Shown in pieces: positions 10,326 through 22,466 of a stretch of DNA of 64,000 bases. Positions within the stretch are counted from its first letter, which is position 1. Every line of letters begins with the position of its first letter. The translations under genes were made by a program, and so were the position numbers. Origin of the DNA: Apiosordaria backusii (lineage: Eukaryota > Ascomycota > Sordariomycetes > Sordariales > Lasiosphaeriaceae); NCBI GenBank assembly GCA_030549205.1, contig JAUKTV010000007.1, positions 682,001 to 746,000 on the forward strand. Reading direction: 5' to 3'. The notes below the pieces were generated by a model. It made no database searches. It was not told the origin of the DNA and worked only from the letters and a program-made list of their open reading frames with translations.

Positions 10326-11017
10326 TTTGTGAGTCTTGTGGTGGACGGTGTGTGAGTGAGCTTGGACCTCAAGTCTTTTCACTTGAGTGAAAATTAAACC
10401 CTTGACAGCGACCGACCCAGCAGGTTGGTAACGATGATCCTGGTATGGTAGGTACACACTGAAAAGCTCAAACCGTTCCTTGTTTCGGATATGTTAGCCT
10501 CTTTTATTGTAATTCATAGAGCATCCTTTCGACTCATCAGTCAATCCCAAAATCTCACTGATGGCTCAGACACCAACCCTCAATGCCAAGCACACAGTGA
10601 CCCAAAGTGGAAACCTTGGGCCAAACGGTTTTCGTTTTATCGGGGCTGATGCACCGCTAATGAGTTACCCAAGGTCTGTGCTTACGTTAGCCAGCACTAA
10701 AATCCCCGCATTCAGCCCTGCTCGCAGGGGCAGGAACAAGGCAGCGGGCCACTAGAAGCTCTGAGACGAGCGGGCGGTTCGGAGTTAGGACGGTTGTTTG
10801 TCATTGCTTATCCCTCGATGCCTTGGCCACGCTCCCCCTCTCCCGTCCCTAATTGTTTTTCTGTCTCATTGTTTTTTTTTCTTTCTCTCAATACCTAAAT
10901 ACAATCGCTCGTTACCCACTCGTCTATCTTTGTTGTGCGTTCCCTCGTTGTTTGTTGTCCTTTAGTGGCCCTAGGCTCCCGCCCGAGCTATCCGGAGCAC
11001 CTTGACGGCTAGCAAAT
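10326..11017. other. Divergent promoter region, QTRT2 and LCCL genes
   Basis: Shared upstream region of two divergent genes. A T-rich, pyrimidine-rich tract at 10855-10890, about 130-160 nt before the LCCL gene ATG, is a common fungal core promoter feature. No gene is seen. Confidence 0.55.
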
Positions 11018-13105
11018 ATGGGCGAAACTCGAGATATCGAAAGAGAAGCCGGTGTGAATAGCGACTCTTCGGCGACGACATCAACCGCTGCCTCGAGCAA
11101 TGCCAACATTCTCTTCGACAACAATCACCCCGATGCGCCGATTCGAGACGCCGCTGGGACGAGGTCGCAGGACGCCCAAGATTTAGCAGACGAGGCTAAC
11201 AGCTCCCCACCAACACCGCGGTTTATTCAGGACGAAACCTCCTGGAAGCGCTTTAAGTGGGTTCCGTACCCGGTGCGCCGGTGGATAAAAGCAACTGTCA
11301 AATGGACCAAGGGCCCTGCTGTGCCCCGACGTTTTCGAATCAAGCCACTGTTCCCCCAGGTACAGCAGTTCCCTATTGTACTACTTGACAAGTACCTACC
11401 CAACAAGCTCCACAGAGCCATCGTCGTACTGCTTCTCTATGCCGTCTGGATTCTGTCGTTTGCTTTTGTACTCAAAAACGGGCAATCAGTAAGCGAAATC
11501 GCAGAATGGGGCAGGCTGGTCAAGATCGGTTGCGGGTCGACCTACTGGATCCCGGGTAACGGCTGCGGGTTGGATGGTATCGATTGCAGACCGTTTGACG
11601 ATGGGGGTTTCCCGTTTAGATGCCCAGGCAACTGCGGGAGTTACCAGGTGTTGAATCCCTACGCGGTTGGCGATCAGGAAGTCATCTACAAACCGTTAGT
11701 GGTCGGCGGGCCTCCTGCTGATGGTGACGGACCGGCTATATACAGAGGTGACTCTTTCATCTGCGGATCTGCCATCCACGCCGGCGTCATCTCTGATGCC
11801 ACCGGCGGCTGTGGTGTCGTTCGTTTAGTCGGCCTTCAGTCCAACTACAACAGCACCAAACGCAACGGCATCACTTCCGTCCCCTTCGACTCCTACTTTC
11901 CCCTGAGCTTCACTTTCGAACCCGATATCAAATGCTCCTCCCGCGACCCCCGCTGGTCCCTCCTCGCCATCTCCGTCGTCTTCACTACCGTCTTCTCCCT
12001 TTGCGTCAGCCACCCAGGGTTATTTTTTTTCACCGAGTTCAACGGCCTTTTCTGGACTGTCGGGTTAGCAATGGACACGCCTAATTACACTGACCTTGCC
12101 TCCCTCTTCTCCAGAGAACTCGGCCTCTACCTCCCCGCCATGTTCGTCGCGTGGGTGATGTATGACAAAATGGGCATCCGGCGCACCCTCAAGGGACTTA
12201 CCGCTCACATCGAAAAAACCATTTTCTGGTTAGGCGGTGCTTGGGTCGGCTCCTTGACAAACTACACCTTTGACTTCATCCCTATCCAACGTCTCACAGG
12301 CCACGATATACACCAACAGCCTGGCGCCCGCGCCGCCCTGGCTATCATTGTCATAATCCTCACTTTGATCGTCGTCTTTCAAATCTGGTTCTTCCGTCAA
12401 GAAGCCCGTCTGCGATCTCACCTTAAACTCTACGGTCTGTTCGCCATCGGCCTCATCATATGCCTTGTCCTTCCTAACCTCAACCTCCGAATTCACCACT
12501 ACATTCTCGCCCTCCTCCTTCTTCCAGGAACATCCCTTCAAACCCGTCCATCCCTTCTCTTCCAAGGCCTCCTCCTCGGCCTATTCATCAACGGGATTGC
12601 CAGATGGGGCTTCGACCCAATCCTGCAAACCGCCCTCGCCCTCCGCGGCGACGCGCCAATGCAGAGCCCGTTACCAGTTATAAACGAGCCAGAAATCGTC
12701 AACAACCAGAGCATCACCTTCTCCTGGGAGGAGCCGCCCACCCCGCTCTATGATGGGATCAGCGTGCTGGTGAACGACGTGGAGAGGTTCAGGACGTATT
12801 TTGATGATTCCAATTCCACACCTGGAGGTTCCGCCGGGAAGGATGGAGGGAATGCGATAACTACAAACGTAACGTGGACACGTCCTAGCGGTTTGGCGAC
12901 AGAGCCGGAGTACTTTCGCTTTGCTTGGGTCTCTGGCGGGTCAAGGGGCGATTACACTAAGGCTGGGAGGTGGGATGGGGGAAGTGACTGGACGGAGATG
13001 AAAGCTGGGCCTTCTCTTAAGGTGAGAGATCAGGTTTCTAGGGTTGACCCGGGAATGGAGATGGCGAGGGAGGTGATGGTTGATTTGAGGAAGAGGGGGG
13101 TTTGA
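11018..13105 (+). CDS. LCCL-domain multi-pass membrane protein
   Basis: A single exon of 695 residues. The order is: an acidic, Ser-rich N-terminal tail (1-70); a basic juxtamembrane stretch; one membrane helix near residues 133-155 (AIVVLLLYAVWILSFAFVL); a cysteine-rich lumenal LCCL domain (about 170-310) with the hallmark YRGDSFICGSAIHAGVISDATGG split across FRCPGNCGS and GCGVV; then about six more membrane helices up to residue 540; and a hydrophilic C-terminal domain of about 150 residues. Fungal LCCL proteins with this layout are conserved but have no established function; the domain is thought to bind ligands outside the cytosol. The start is the first ATG. Codon use is uniform and no intron is needed. 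Confidence 0.9.
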   Translation: MGETRDIEREAGVNSDSSATTSTAASSNANILFDNNHPDAPIRDAAGTRSQDAQDLADEANSSPPTPRFIQDETSWKRFKWVPYPVRRWIKATVKWTKGPAVPRRFRIKPLFPQVQQFPIVLLDKYLPNKLHRAIVVLLLYAVWILSFAFVLKNGQSVSEIAEWGRLVKIGCGSTYWIPGNGCGLDGIDCRPFDDGGFPFRCPGNCGSYQVLNPYAVGDQEVIYKPLVVGGPPADGDGPAIYRGDSFICGSAIHAGVISDATGGCGVVRLVGLQSNYNSTKRNGITSVPFDSYFPLSFTFEPDIKCSSRDPRWSLLAISVVFTTVFSLCVSHPGLFFFTEFNGLFWTVGLAMDTPNYTDLASLFSRELGLYLPAMFVAWVMYDKMGIRRTLKGLTAHIEKTIFWLGGAWVGSLTNYTFDFIPIQRLTGHDIHQQPGARAALAIIVIILTLIVVFQIWFFRQEARLRSHLKLYGLFAIGLIICLVLPNLNLRIHHYILALLLLPGTSLQTRPSLLFQGLLLGLFINGIARWGFDPILQTALALRGDAPMQSPLPVINEPEIVNNQSITFSWEEPPTPLYDGISVLVNDVERFRTYFDDSNSTPGGSAGKDGGNAITTNVTWTRPSGLATEPEYFRFAWVSGGSRGDYTKAGRWDGGSDWTEMKAGPSLKVRDQVSRVDPGMEMAREVMVDLRKRGV

Positions 13106-13783
13106 AGGCCCGGTGTGGTACATAGCGGGGGTGAGTATGGGGAGATATTGGGGGTGAGCACAGGACGAAGGCGTATAGGGGATTCGCAGATGACTTGGTT
13201 TGTTTGGGTTTCGTGTAAGATTGTAGCATGGATTGTAGATACCCACTCTCTTTGTTTGTGTTATATGTACTGGAGTATTTGTTGGTCAAAAGCTTACAAG
13301 GAGCGAATGAAAGATAGCAAGGTTGAAGAGGTGGTGAGTAGCTAGATTTCTATCTCCTTTTGATTTCCGACACACACACAGCGAAGTCTGTCTCTCCCTT
13401 ACTCAAAATACCTCCCTACCTACCTACCCAATGCTGCTCTATTACACCTTCCACATACCACGTGTGTCATATATGTAAATATAAGGTATATACACGGTAG
13501 CTTGGTGCATAATTTAACCAGTTACCTTATGTTCCCCCATCTTATGTATCACACCTACCTACCTCCATTCACAAGCTCAGGTACCAGGCAGCTCAAGATC
13601 AAGAACATGAAACCAACACTGCCCTCATTTATTACAGGTTTATGTACGGTACACCTAGTAACGTATCCTGTTACATCGTTACGTGACTTGTTCACTCCAA
13701 CCAACCCATCTTTCACCACCACCCCCCCTCCCCCCTTCTCTTTTTCCATTCCCATCCCCCATTTCCTGCGTTTCCTGTGTTTT
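13106..13783. other. Convergent intergenic region, LCCL gene to kinase gene
   Basis: Holds the 3' ends of the LCCL gene and, if its continuation at 13784 is real, of the kinase gene. There are CCTACC words near 13414-13430 and 13555-13565 and a C/T-rich stretch from 13720 on. No gene is supported. Confidence 0.5.
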
Positions 13784-14602
13784 CTATACCTTCTTCTCCC
13801 TTTCCCTCTCCCCATCCCTAGCCCGTTCCTTCACCTTCTCCACCTCCCGTGTCACCTCCCGTGTCACCCCTCTCCTACCCCTCGGCCGTTCCTGTATCTG
13901 CAACGCCCCCAAAACACCCTGCCTATGCTCCCTCCTTGCACTGCTGCCAAGCAGCCCACTTAGTCTTGATATATGACGTTCCCCAGCGGCGGGGGTGGTA
14001 GGCGGGGCGGCGGGTGTAGCTGAATGAGGAGGAGCAGGACTAACAGGCCGAGCAGGTGTAGCTGTAACATGCGGAGCAGGAGTAGCAGGCTCTGCAGCAG
14101 GAACATGTGTAGCCGGAACAGGTGTATTCGGAACATGTATACCAGGAGTATTCATCACCACCGTCTCCATCCCCCTCCCCGTTTCACCCCCATCGGTGGG
14201 CGTAGCAGGCATCCTATGAATAATCACCGTCCTCATCCCCGCCTCTGTCTCCGTTCCAACTCCAGCCCCAGCCCCAGCATCAGGCGTAACAGGCGATGGC
14301 GGCGGCGGCGGCGGTGGATGAGCCGGCATCATACTCCCACTACTCGTAGCCCCAGGAATCCTCCCCCTCTGCCTCTGATGCAACAAATACTGCTGCTGAT
14401 GCAACCTCTGTTGCAACTGCTGATGATGGTGGTGTTGTTGTTCCCGGCTTCCACTACTCTTTCTTCCACCACCACCACCACCACCACCACCACCACCACC
14501 ACCCGCAATCTTAGTAGGCAAAGGCGAGAACCCACTTGACGAGTTCCCAATCCCATTCTGTTCCTGCATCTGATACTGCTTCTTCTTCGGCGAGTTGCCT
14601 TT
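13784..14602 (-). CDS. Probable C-terminal continuation of the septation kinase
   Basis: Directly after the TAG at 14605..14603, the same frame stays open for 272 codons. It starts KGNSPKKKQYQMQEQNG. Codons are strongly purine-first with G/C/T third positions, which argues for real coding. The content is low complexity: a 14-residue Gly run, His/Gln-rich and Pro/Ala/Thr-rich parts (PNTPVPATHVPAAEP), then a basic end with LSGLLGSSARREHRQG. How it would join the upstream exon is unclear. A phase-1 intron from one of the GGT codons near 14656 to an AAAG at 14602..14599 is possible, but the donor is poor. A base error at the TAG or a real stop are the alternatives. Confidence 0.5.
   Translation of the reverse strand, partial: KGNSPKKKQYQMQEQNGIGNSSSGFSPLPTKIAGGGGGGGGGGGGGRKSSGSREQQHHHHQQLQQRLHQQQYLLHQRQRGRIPGATSSGSMMPAHPPPPPPPSPVTPDAGAGAGVGTETEAGMRTVIIHRMPATPTDGGETGRGMETVVMNTPGIHVPNTPVPATHVPAAEPATPAPHVTATPARPVSPAPPHSATPAAPPTTPAAGERHISRLSGLLGSSARREHRQGVLGALQIQERPRGRRGVTREVTREVEKVKERARDGEREREKKV
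14468..14503 (+). repeat. (ACC)12 trinucleotide repeat
   Basis: Twelve uninterrupted ACC units. On the minus strand they read GGT and encode most of a glycine run in the probable C-terminal continuation of the septation kinase. Length polymorphism is likely. Confidence 0.95.
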
Positions 14603-17600
14603 CTAAGGCCACCCCCCTCTGGTTTTCTCCTCTTTTCCAGCAGCACCACCACCACCTGGGAGATTGATATCAGAATGACTCTCCACCCTCGAAATCGAGC
14701 TCGGCGCCCTCGCCCGTCGCGGTTTATTATTACTCTGACTTGACGACCCAGCAGTCGTGGCCGTCGTCCCGCTACTGCTCCCAGTTGACCCCGTAGCCGA
14801 CAAACTCGTCGACCCGCTCCCGCCACTCGCATCCCTCTCCCTCTCTATCCTCTCTATCCTTTCGCCCATCATCATCCTCTCCAGCCTGTCACTGCTACTG
14901 TCTTGCCGCGCACTCTGACTGAAATAACTCCGACTGCTCTGGCTGTGACTATCCCTCCGTCCGTGATGCCCAAACGCCGCGCTGCTGCTGCTGGGTCGGC
15001 CAGCTGCGCTGCTGTTGCTGCTACCGCCCAGATGAAACCCTGCTGCCGAGAGGAAAGTCGAGCCTGTGGGGCTGGCGGAATACTGGCTTGCTCCCGTGAT
15101 GGAGATGGAGGAGCCGGAGCGTAGTCTGCCCATGGCGTGTTCCCTGCTGCTGAGGGAGGAATCGCTCCGTTCTGCTCGGGTGGCTGTTATCGGCATTGAT
15201 GCTGCGGAAGATAGGCTAGGGCGAGTGAAGTGGGAGTGTGACGTCCTCGGTAGACGGCTCTTGGCTGATGAAGAAGACGGGCTCATCGGCAGCCCTGCTG
15301 CTGTGGCGTCCTGGCTTACCCGACGAGGAATACTCGTCGCCACCACCGCCCCTTCCCGACTCCTAGGTCGATAAAGCGCCGCTTCCCTATCCTGAGCCAA
15401 CCCAACAGCTGTCCTTTTCGGGGTACTAGCAGCCACCTCAATATACGCCCCCGCACTCGAACTCGACTGCGAAGCCCGATGACCCGTAGGCGTATGCGGC
15501 GGCAGAGAACTACTCAAATGCAGCCCAGGCGGAGTATAACTAGTGTTCCTCCTCGGCCCGCTCCTCGACCTCGGCCCCCCCGACCCCGTCGCCGCCGTAG
15601 CCATCGAACCTCCCGCACTGCTCCCCAGCCCCAACCCACTCAGTGCCAGCGCCTCATGCTGCAAATCAGAATCAAAATGACTCCTCACCAGCTCGCCCGC
15701 CAAATTCCTAACCAGCACCGCCGGATCCTTATCCGCCAGCATCTGTATATCATCAAACAGCGCCCTCAACTGCCGTCCACTGCTCGACGAGCCCGCCATG
15801 GCCAAGCTGCTCGCCTCACACCCATCCATAATATTCCTCACCAACCGCAGCAAATTCAACCTCACCACCGCCTTCTTGTGGTTCAGCTTCTGCGCTATCC
15901 CCGCGTACATCTCCGCCTTGGCCAAGCTCGCCGCCACCGCCGGACTCAACCTCAGCACCTTCAACAGCGGCTCCAGCAGGTTTGGATCAAACGCATTGGC
16001 CTTGGTCGGGTTAAAGCAGCTCACAATCGCCGTCATGAAACTCCCATCCAGCAAGTGGCTCTCCACCTTGGCCGTCTCCTCCTGCAGCCACACGTGAATG
16101 GCATCCAGCGCCGTAACCTGCCAGTACTGATCAGCCAGCAGGGTGACGTAAAACTCCAGCCCGTGGTTCTGCCAGAGGTACCTCCTCCCCTTGCTGCCCG
16201 AGTGCGCCATGTCGCAGAGGATGGGGAGGACAAACTCCTTTGGCGGGCGGTCCGTCTTCATGATTTTGAGGAGCAGCGGAATAATCCCGTTGCTGGCGGC
16301 GTATTCTTGTCGTTCCTTGCTCAAACGACACAGGTTGAACATGGTGTTGAGGACTTGGTTCGAAATCTCCCGAAAGTGCTTCTGCCCCTTCTTCATCGAC
16401 ACACTGAGCACATCAATCAAGAAGTCAATCGCATCCGCCGAGTGCAGCGCATCAAGCACCGCAGAACACTGCGACATGTTCTTGATGAACTTGAGCATGG
16501 TAATCTGATGAGCAGGCGTCATCCTTCTCAGATCCTTGAGAACCGCTGTGCACCAAACTGTTAGCCAACACCTCTCACTCTCCAAAACAAAAAAACGGAG
16601 TGAACATACTCTTCAAAACCTGCCTCTCAGCCACCACCTCCTTGACATACGCCTCCGCCTGTGAAAACAGATAAAAAATCCCCACGATCCTCCCCTCCAC
16701 CAGCTCGCTCAGCTCATCCCCCCTCTCCTCATCCAGCACCTTGTGCAATATCGCCGCCAGCGGATCCAGTATCTTGCTCCTGCTGAAAATCCGGCAAAAG
16801 TCATTCTTCGGCGTCGGCCCCTGCAGCTCAAACACGTTCCAGATCCCATTCACCCCAATCAGCACCAAATCCTGGCTCGTCTCATAGTCCTCGTCCAAAA
16901 ACTCCACAAGGACGTTCAGCCCGCCCGCACTGACAAACATTTGCAGCGTCAGCGTCGAAGTCTGATACATCTGCCGCACAAAAGCCGCTGCTTCAAGCCG
17001 AATCTCGGTGGAATACTGCCTCGCCGCGAATTTCGTCACGATCGGTATCCCGCCGACAAAACACAAGTTTTCTTGCAGCTCCACGTCGTCGAGAATAATC
17101 TGTCCCCCCTTTGTCAGCAAACCCCCCCTTTTTACCCATCCCATCCCATCATAAAACTCACCGCATTGACAATCCTCAACAACCCCAACACCATCCCCCC
17201 CTTACTCTTCACCCTGCACCCCTCCAAAATCTCCAATATCGGCAGCAAGCCATGCGCCCCCAATATCAACCCCTTCACCTCCTCCCCATTCTCCCACACA
17301 TACCCCAGCAAATCCTCCGCCAGCTCCCCCAGCACCTCCTCCCCCGCGTCCGCCCTCAAGTTCCTCACCAGCTCCTCCACCCTCTCCGCCATCCTCGCAT
17401 GCCTATCCCTCGCAATATTCGCCGCGAGATCCATCTCATCCATCCACCCCGGCTCCTCCATCATGGCAAACGGATCGTCCTCGTCCTCGTCGTCCCCAAG
17501 CCACGAGTTATTCGACAGTTTGCTCAGCACCAGCTGCCCATGCCCATCCTCACTCCCCCTGTCACTCTCCTCCGTCGGCTCGTTCGTCAGCGTAGTACCC

Positions 17601-20466
17601 CCCGCGCCGCCGCCAAAAATATCCGAAAAGTCCTCGTCTTGCTCGTCCTCTGCAAACTTTGTAATCTCCACTTGCGATCTCGTCCTTCGAACAGGCGGCT
17701 CAGGAGGTTGCAACAGCGAACCCGCTGACGGTCTCGAGGAATTCGGTCTCCGTATGCTCGGCCCAACAAGGGGAGATTGCTGATGTTGTGGAGGAAGAAC
17801 TGCCGATCTCGGTAGAGGACTCGTGAGATCCGAGGGGTGGAACAGCTGTGGAGCATCCTATTTTAATTCAAAAAGTCATCAAGTCAGCTCATATGTATTA
17901 TTTATTGAGATTAATAAACAGAATTAAAAACGAATAAAAAAGCCATGGGGGTTTATTGACATGAAGAAAATGAACAATAGAACGTACCTTGACAACATTG
18001 CCCAACCTCCTATCAAAAACACTCTCATTATCCGCAAACAAGTCCGAATAGTCATTATCAGCCGAGTGCTCCCGATACAGCAAATCCGGCCGTGGCGGCA
18101 GCTCAAACTTGTTGTTGTTGATCAGCGGTTTGGAGGGTGATCTTGGTGGATTATTCGTTGACGACGACGACGACGACGAAGGACCAGCCGTCCTGCTCTC
18201 CCTACTCTCCCTACTCCTCTGCCGTCTATGCCCTGATTTTGGTTCAGCCAGCCTGTCACTGCTCTTTTTAGGCAAAGGTCGAATCGTTTGCTCCTGAGGA
18301 TCAAAACTATCCGACCAGTGCTTCGGTCCTTTGATCGTCAGTAACTCCCCCTCAAAGTTATCATCCCAGTTCTCCGAGTCTTGATGGCTGTCTATAGACG
18401 CAAAGGCCTTGAGACGGTCACTCGATAATAACCCCCCAAAGTTATCTTGGCCTTTGATGTGAGGGAGATGAAGAGCCGTTGGCGAGATGGCAGAGGCAAA
18501 GTCGTTATCCCAGTTATCGTCATCGGGAACTTCGGGGGATCTAAACGCATCAGGGGTAGGCCTTTGTTTTGTCACCAGTGACAACGGACCCCTGATATTA
18601 GAAGCCAGGTTTGGACGCGAGGCAATTGGCGGGTTGCTGTGTTCTGACCCAAAGGACACTCTCGAGTTGTGTTCAGACGACTTGAGAGCCTTGTTCCACT
18701 GCTTGACCTCCTCGACGGCCTGGTTGAAGTTGGCGGGCGGCTTAGAGACGGGAGCGTCACTTCTTCGGCAGCCAATAATCCACGGATGCTTCATCAGCTT
18801 TTTCGCCGTTACTCTCAGGTTTGGGTCCTTTTGAAAGCAGGCCATGAGAAAGTCCCGGGCAGCCTATCCAACACATTAGTCCCCCGGATAGTCTTACATT
18901 CAGACACAAACAGACTCACCGGAGATACCCCCTCTGGTAGCGGCGGATGATCATCATTGACAATAGCAAACAAGGCAGGCATAGCCGCCAGGTTGTGGTA
19001 GGGTGGCTTCCCCTGCAGCAGCTCAATGACGGTACACCCGACGCTCCAGATATCAGAAGCCGACGTGGCACCCGAGAGCTGAATAATCTCGGGCGCCATC
19101 CAGTACGGAGTCCCCACCACCTGAGCCTCCTTGTCGTTCCCCGTCATAAACTGGCTCGTCGAAACCCCAAAGTCGGCCAGCTTAACGGTCCCATCCTTGG
19201 TCGTCAATATGTTCGCACCCTTGATATCCCTATGGATCACACCCTGGTCGTGCAGGTACTGCAAGCCCTGTAGGACCTGAGCCATGTACACACCAACAAG
19301 GTTCTCGGGAAACTTTCCGTACGCCTTGCAAATGGAATGCAGTGATCCATTTTCGCAGTACCTAAATTCGTGACGTGTCAGCCGCCGCCCCCCATTCTCA
19401 CAACTCCCAACAACAACCCCTTCCCAATCCTCCGCAAACTCACTCTAGGATAATATTGAGACACTCCGCCGTCTTGACAAACCCGATATATTTCACGATA
19501 TTCGGATGCTATTACCCGCGTCAGCACCCAACCCCAACCCCAGTCCATTTTCTTCTCCCCATCAGAACTCACATTGAGATTTTTCAGCAGATCGATTTCG
19601 ACCTGCATGGAGGTGTTAGCAATCGGGTTGTTCCCCCCTCCCTCTGTCATACCACCACCATCTCTCTCTCCGGTCCCGGTTTCTCTCTCACTCTCTCAAA
19701 ATCAGCCTACCTCAACCATACGCAGCTCGCTCTTTGGCACATCCACCAGCTTGATCTGCTTGACGGCCACCGCTTCTCCAGTCCCCCAATTAAAGGCCTT
19801 GTACACGGATCCGAAGGCTCCCTTTCCGATGCAGTCTCCTAGTCGCTACAAAACGTTTGGTGGTCAGCTCCATGTCTCACAAACGAAATAGAAACGTCCC
19901 GGGAGGGGGGAAAAGGTGGCGTATGTGAAGTGTGATGTCTCATATCCCTCTCAGCCATTAAACTCCCTTCAAAACAAAGAATCTGACCCAATCCCGCCAA
20001 GCCATGTGGATAGATGCACGGAAGTATGTATGGCGGATGGGTGATGCGCCCGCCACCCGCCCGTTTTCACTCCATGCATCTTCATCGTATCCCATCCACT
20101 CTTTCTTGATGAAAAAAGAAAAGAAAAAAACGTGGAGGCCAAGCGGGATCGGGAATCCGAGCCCTGGGGTTAATCGAAAGAAGGTGATTGGTATAATCTG
20201 ATGCGCGGGCAAGAAATGTGTGTACGTGGGGGGCAGGCATTCTCGGCAACAAACCAAAACGCCTTCCAGTGAGACATATAACCTACATAGTCTTTCAACC
20301 CAGGATCCTGCACAGGTTTCTCCAGCCGGTAGCTCTGTTCCCGTCTCGGCGTTCCAGGTGTCTTGTTGGCCGCTACAACCGCCTGCTGTTTGCTGCCACC
20401 GCTGCTGCCGCTGCCATGATGATACGGCCGGTCTGAACCAGAGCCCCCTATCGGTGGTGGTGCCAT
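14603..20466 (-). CDS. sepH: Septation initiation protein kinase (Cdc7/SepH)
   Basis: A STE-type kinase of the septation initiation network, acting at spindle pole bodies to trigger septum formation. Nine exons: 20466..20287, 19845..19711, 19602..19573, 19508..19444, 19361..18920, 18863..17988, 17857..17162, 17099..16610 and 16545..14603. They join in phase into 1,618 residues. The kinase domain (about 61-312) shows GKGAFGSVYKA, ATP lysine K89 in AVKQIK, HRDIKGANIL with catalytic D182, DFGVS and GTPYWMAPE. A disordered linker with acidic patches follows. Then comes a long helical repeat region (about 690-1080), as in SepH orthologs, and a Ser-rich tail. KDY-RLGDCIG across the first junction supports the 441-nt first intron and the chosen start. 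Exon 3 is only 30 nt. The frame ends at a TAG, but coding-like sequence continues in the same frame to 13784, so the true C-terminus is uncertain. Confidence 0.92.
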
Positions 20467-22466
20467 CGCCTTCTTACTTGCCCGCCGGCCTCGACGTCCG
20501 TTCCCTCTCTCCCACTCAAAATCCCAGCTCCCAAGCTCTCCGTCAGTCTGCAGTTGTGCTTGCCCCGCGTTGGTGCTATCGTTGCTGGCCGCCCCTTGTG
20601 TCTGTGTGTGGTTCCTCTTGATCTTGGTTCTTCCAAAGGAATTGGTGGCTGTGTATCAAGTTTCCGGGTATATTCTCTTCGTAGCTGTAGCTGCGGCGGT
20701 GCTGCTGGGACGAGGTAGGAGGTAGTCGGTGTAGCACCCTGACAGTCATTCCCGGCCCTGTCTACTGCGGTAGTTCGAACAAGCAGAGCTCCCAGCAAAT
20801 CGCGGGACTTGAAGTCGTGGGGCCTAATCCGTAAAATCGAACGAATGACTTTTCTAGACCTTGGATGTGGAGGGGCACTCGCAAGCAAGGCAATCCTTTC
20901 CTGTGTGGATCGCCGGGCAGCGTCGACTTTTGTCCAGACAAGTGGTGAATTATTCGTCTCGAGGTGCGGTTGGTGGGCAAGACCGAGCAAACAGAGCTCT
21001 CAATGGTTGGCTTCGCTTCCCTTGTGGACAAGAACGAGTCTTGCTTTCCGGTTGGTTCCGAGTGGACTGGCAGCGAGCAAGGCAAAGGGCTGGCTCTGGC
21101 TGGAAGGGTAAAGATGTTCGGTAGGTAAGGCCCGCGGGGCTGCTGTTTCGCTTCGTTTGTTCGTCGATTAGGATCTGGCGGGGACTGGAGTCGGCGAGGT
21201 TGTTAATATCAGCAGAATTATTCCCTGGGTATCGGATCGGTCGTAAGCAAAAAGACGAGACAAGGGCCCTGTCAGTCAGATTCAGGCACCAAGGGGGATA
21301 TATACGCTGTAAACGAGAAACAAATAGCTAAAACAACGAGAGGGAGAAGGAGAAAGTGAAAAGTAATTAATGGCTCAGTAATCTCTCCAAATGGGACCTA
21401 AAGGGATATTGAAAATTGAAAAAAAAGCCCAGTTTCAAATTGCCAATGCCGTACCGGATCGCGGGGTATCTTGTCTACCAACGAGAAACAGGATCTGGAG
21501 TTCCCTTGAATCCTTGCTGAATGAAGGTCGAGATCCAGGCTGGGCTGCAGCGCGCCATCCCAGTGGACCGTCCGCTGGCGACCGTGCCTGCAGCAAGCAA
21601 CATTGGCGTGTCACCGCCCCAGAGCGGCTTGAGTTAGCGCCTTGAGTACTGCCGCGAGTTTCCCTGTCAGTTCAGGGGCAGGGGTCAACCATCTCAAGTT
21701 AAGGGACGATAGAAGGGAGAGATGTTGGGTTATTAACATACACAGCAGGTATTTAGGAACTGATGTTGGCATTTGCTCTTTCATAGAAGAGATAGTTTTG
21801 TTAACGGTCATTGCTCAGACATAACAGCATTGTGAGCAAGGGAACAACCCTCAGACATCCCCCCTCCCACCGTGTCATCCGTATCCAAAGGAACCAACCA
21901 TCTTAAGCCGTGTTTGAGAAAAAGTGCAGCTCACACCATCACTCAAAGGCGGGGAAAGCTCATGCACAACACCGTAGTACCATGGTAACCTCCTTCTGGA
22001 AAACCTTGTGAGCCAGGCGGGGTGAAACAAAACAAAGCAAGGAACACTCGGACTCTTGTTAATGGTGAACCGTGGAACAATATTCCATTACATCTGCTTT
22101 CTCCAAGTTCAGGGGACAGTTGCCCAACTAGTTCCATGTACAGAATATCATACAAGTCATCATCCACATTGATCCTATGTGACTGAAAAACCACCGCTGT
22201 CATCCGTCCAAAACAAACCTTCAGTTAGAAAACTGATATAAGAGATGTCGGTGCATCACTATAAGCCATATATGTTTCCATGAGAACCAAACAGAGAGCA
22301 ATACCCATAGAAACTGGGGTGCAATTTTCCACGATAAACCATCAAACCATACCAAGATACTCCTATCGCCAAATCCAGCAAAGCCATAAATCAGATGTGT
22401 CGATAAGGTTCCAAAACGCTTTTGCCAGAAAAAGTGATAAACCGCTTCAAAAGTACAACATTTTGC
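20467..22466. other. Intergenic region upstream of the septation kinase
   Basis: Two kilobases holding the kinase promoter and leader and the 3' flank of the minus-strand gene ending at 22467. Many short frames overlap on both strands. None has a recognisable motif or convincing codon bias. A/T-rich stretches occur near 21300-21430 and 22240-22330. Confidence 0.5.

Noticed and set aside
15479..17783. Long plus-strand frames of 361 and 346 codons within the kinase gene
   Set aside because: Both are antisense to identified kinase exons and are Arg/Pro-rich, as expected for shadows in high-GC coding DNA.
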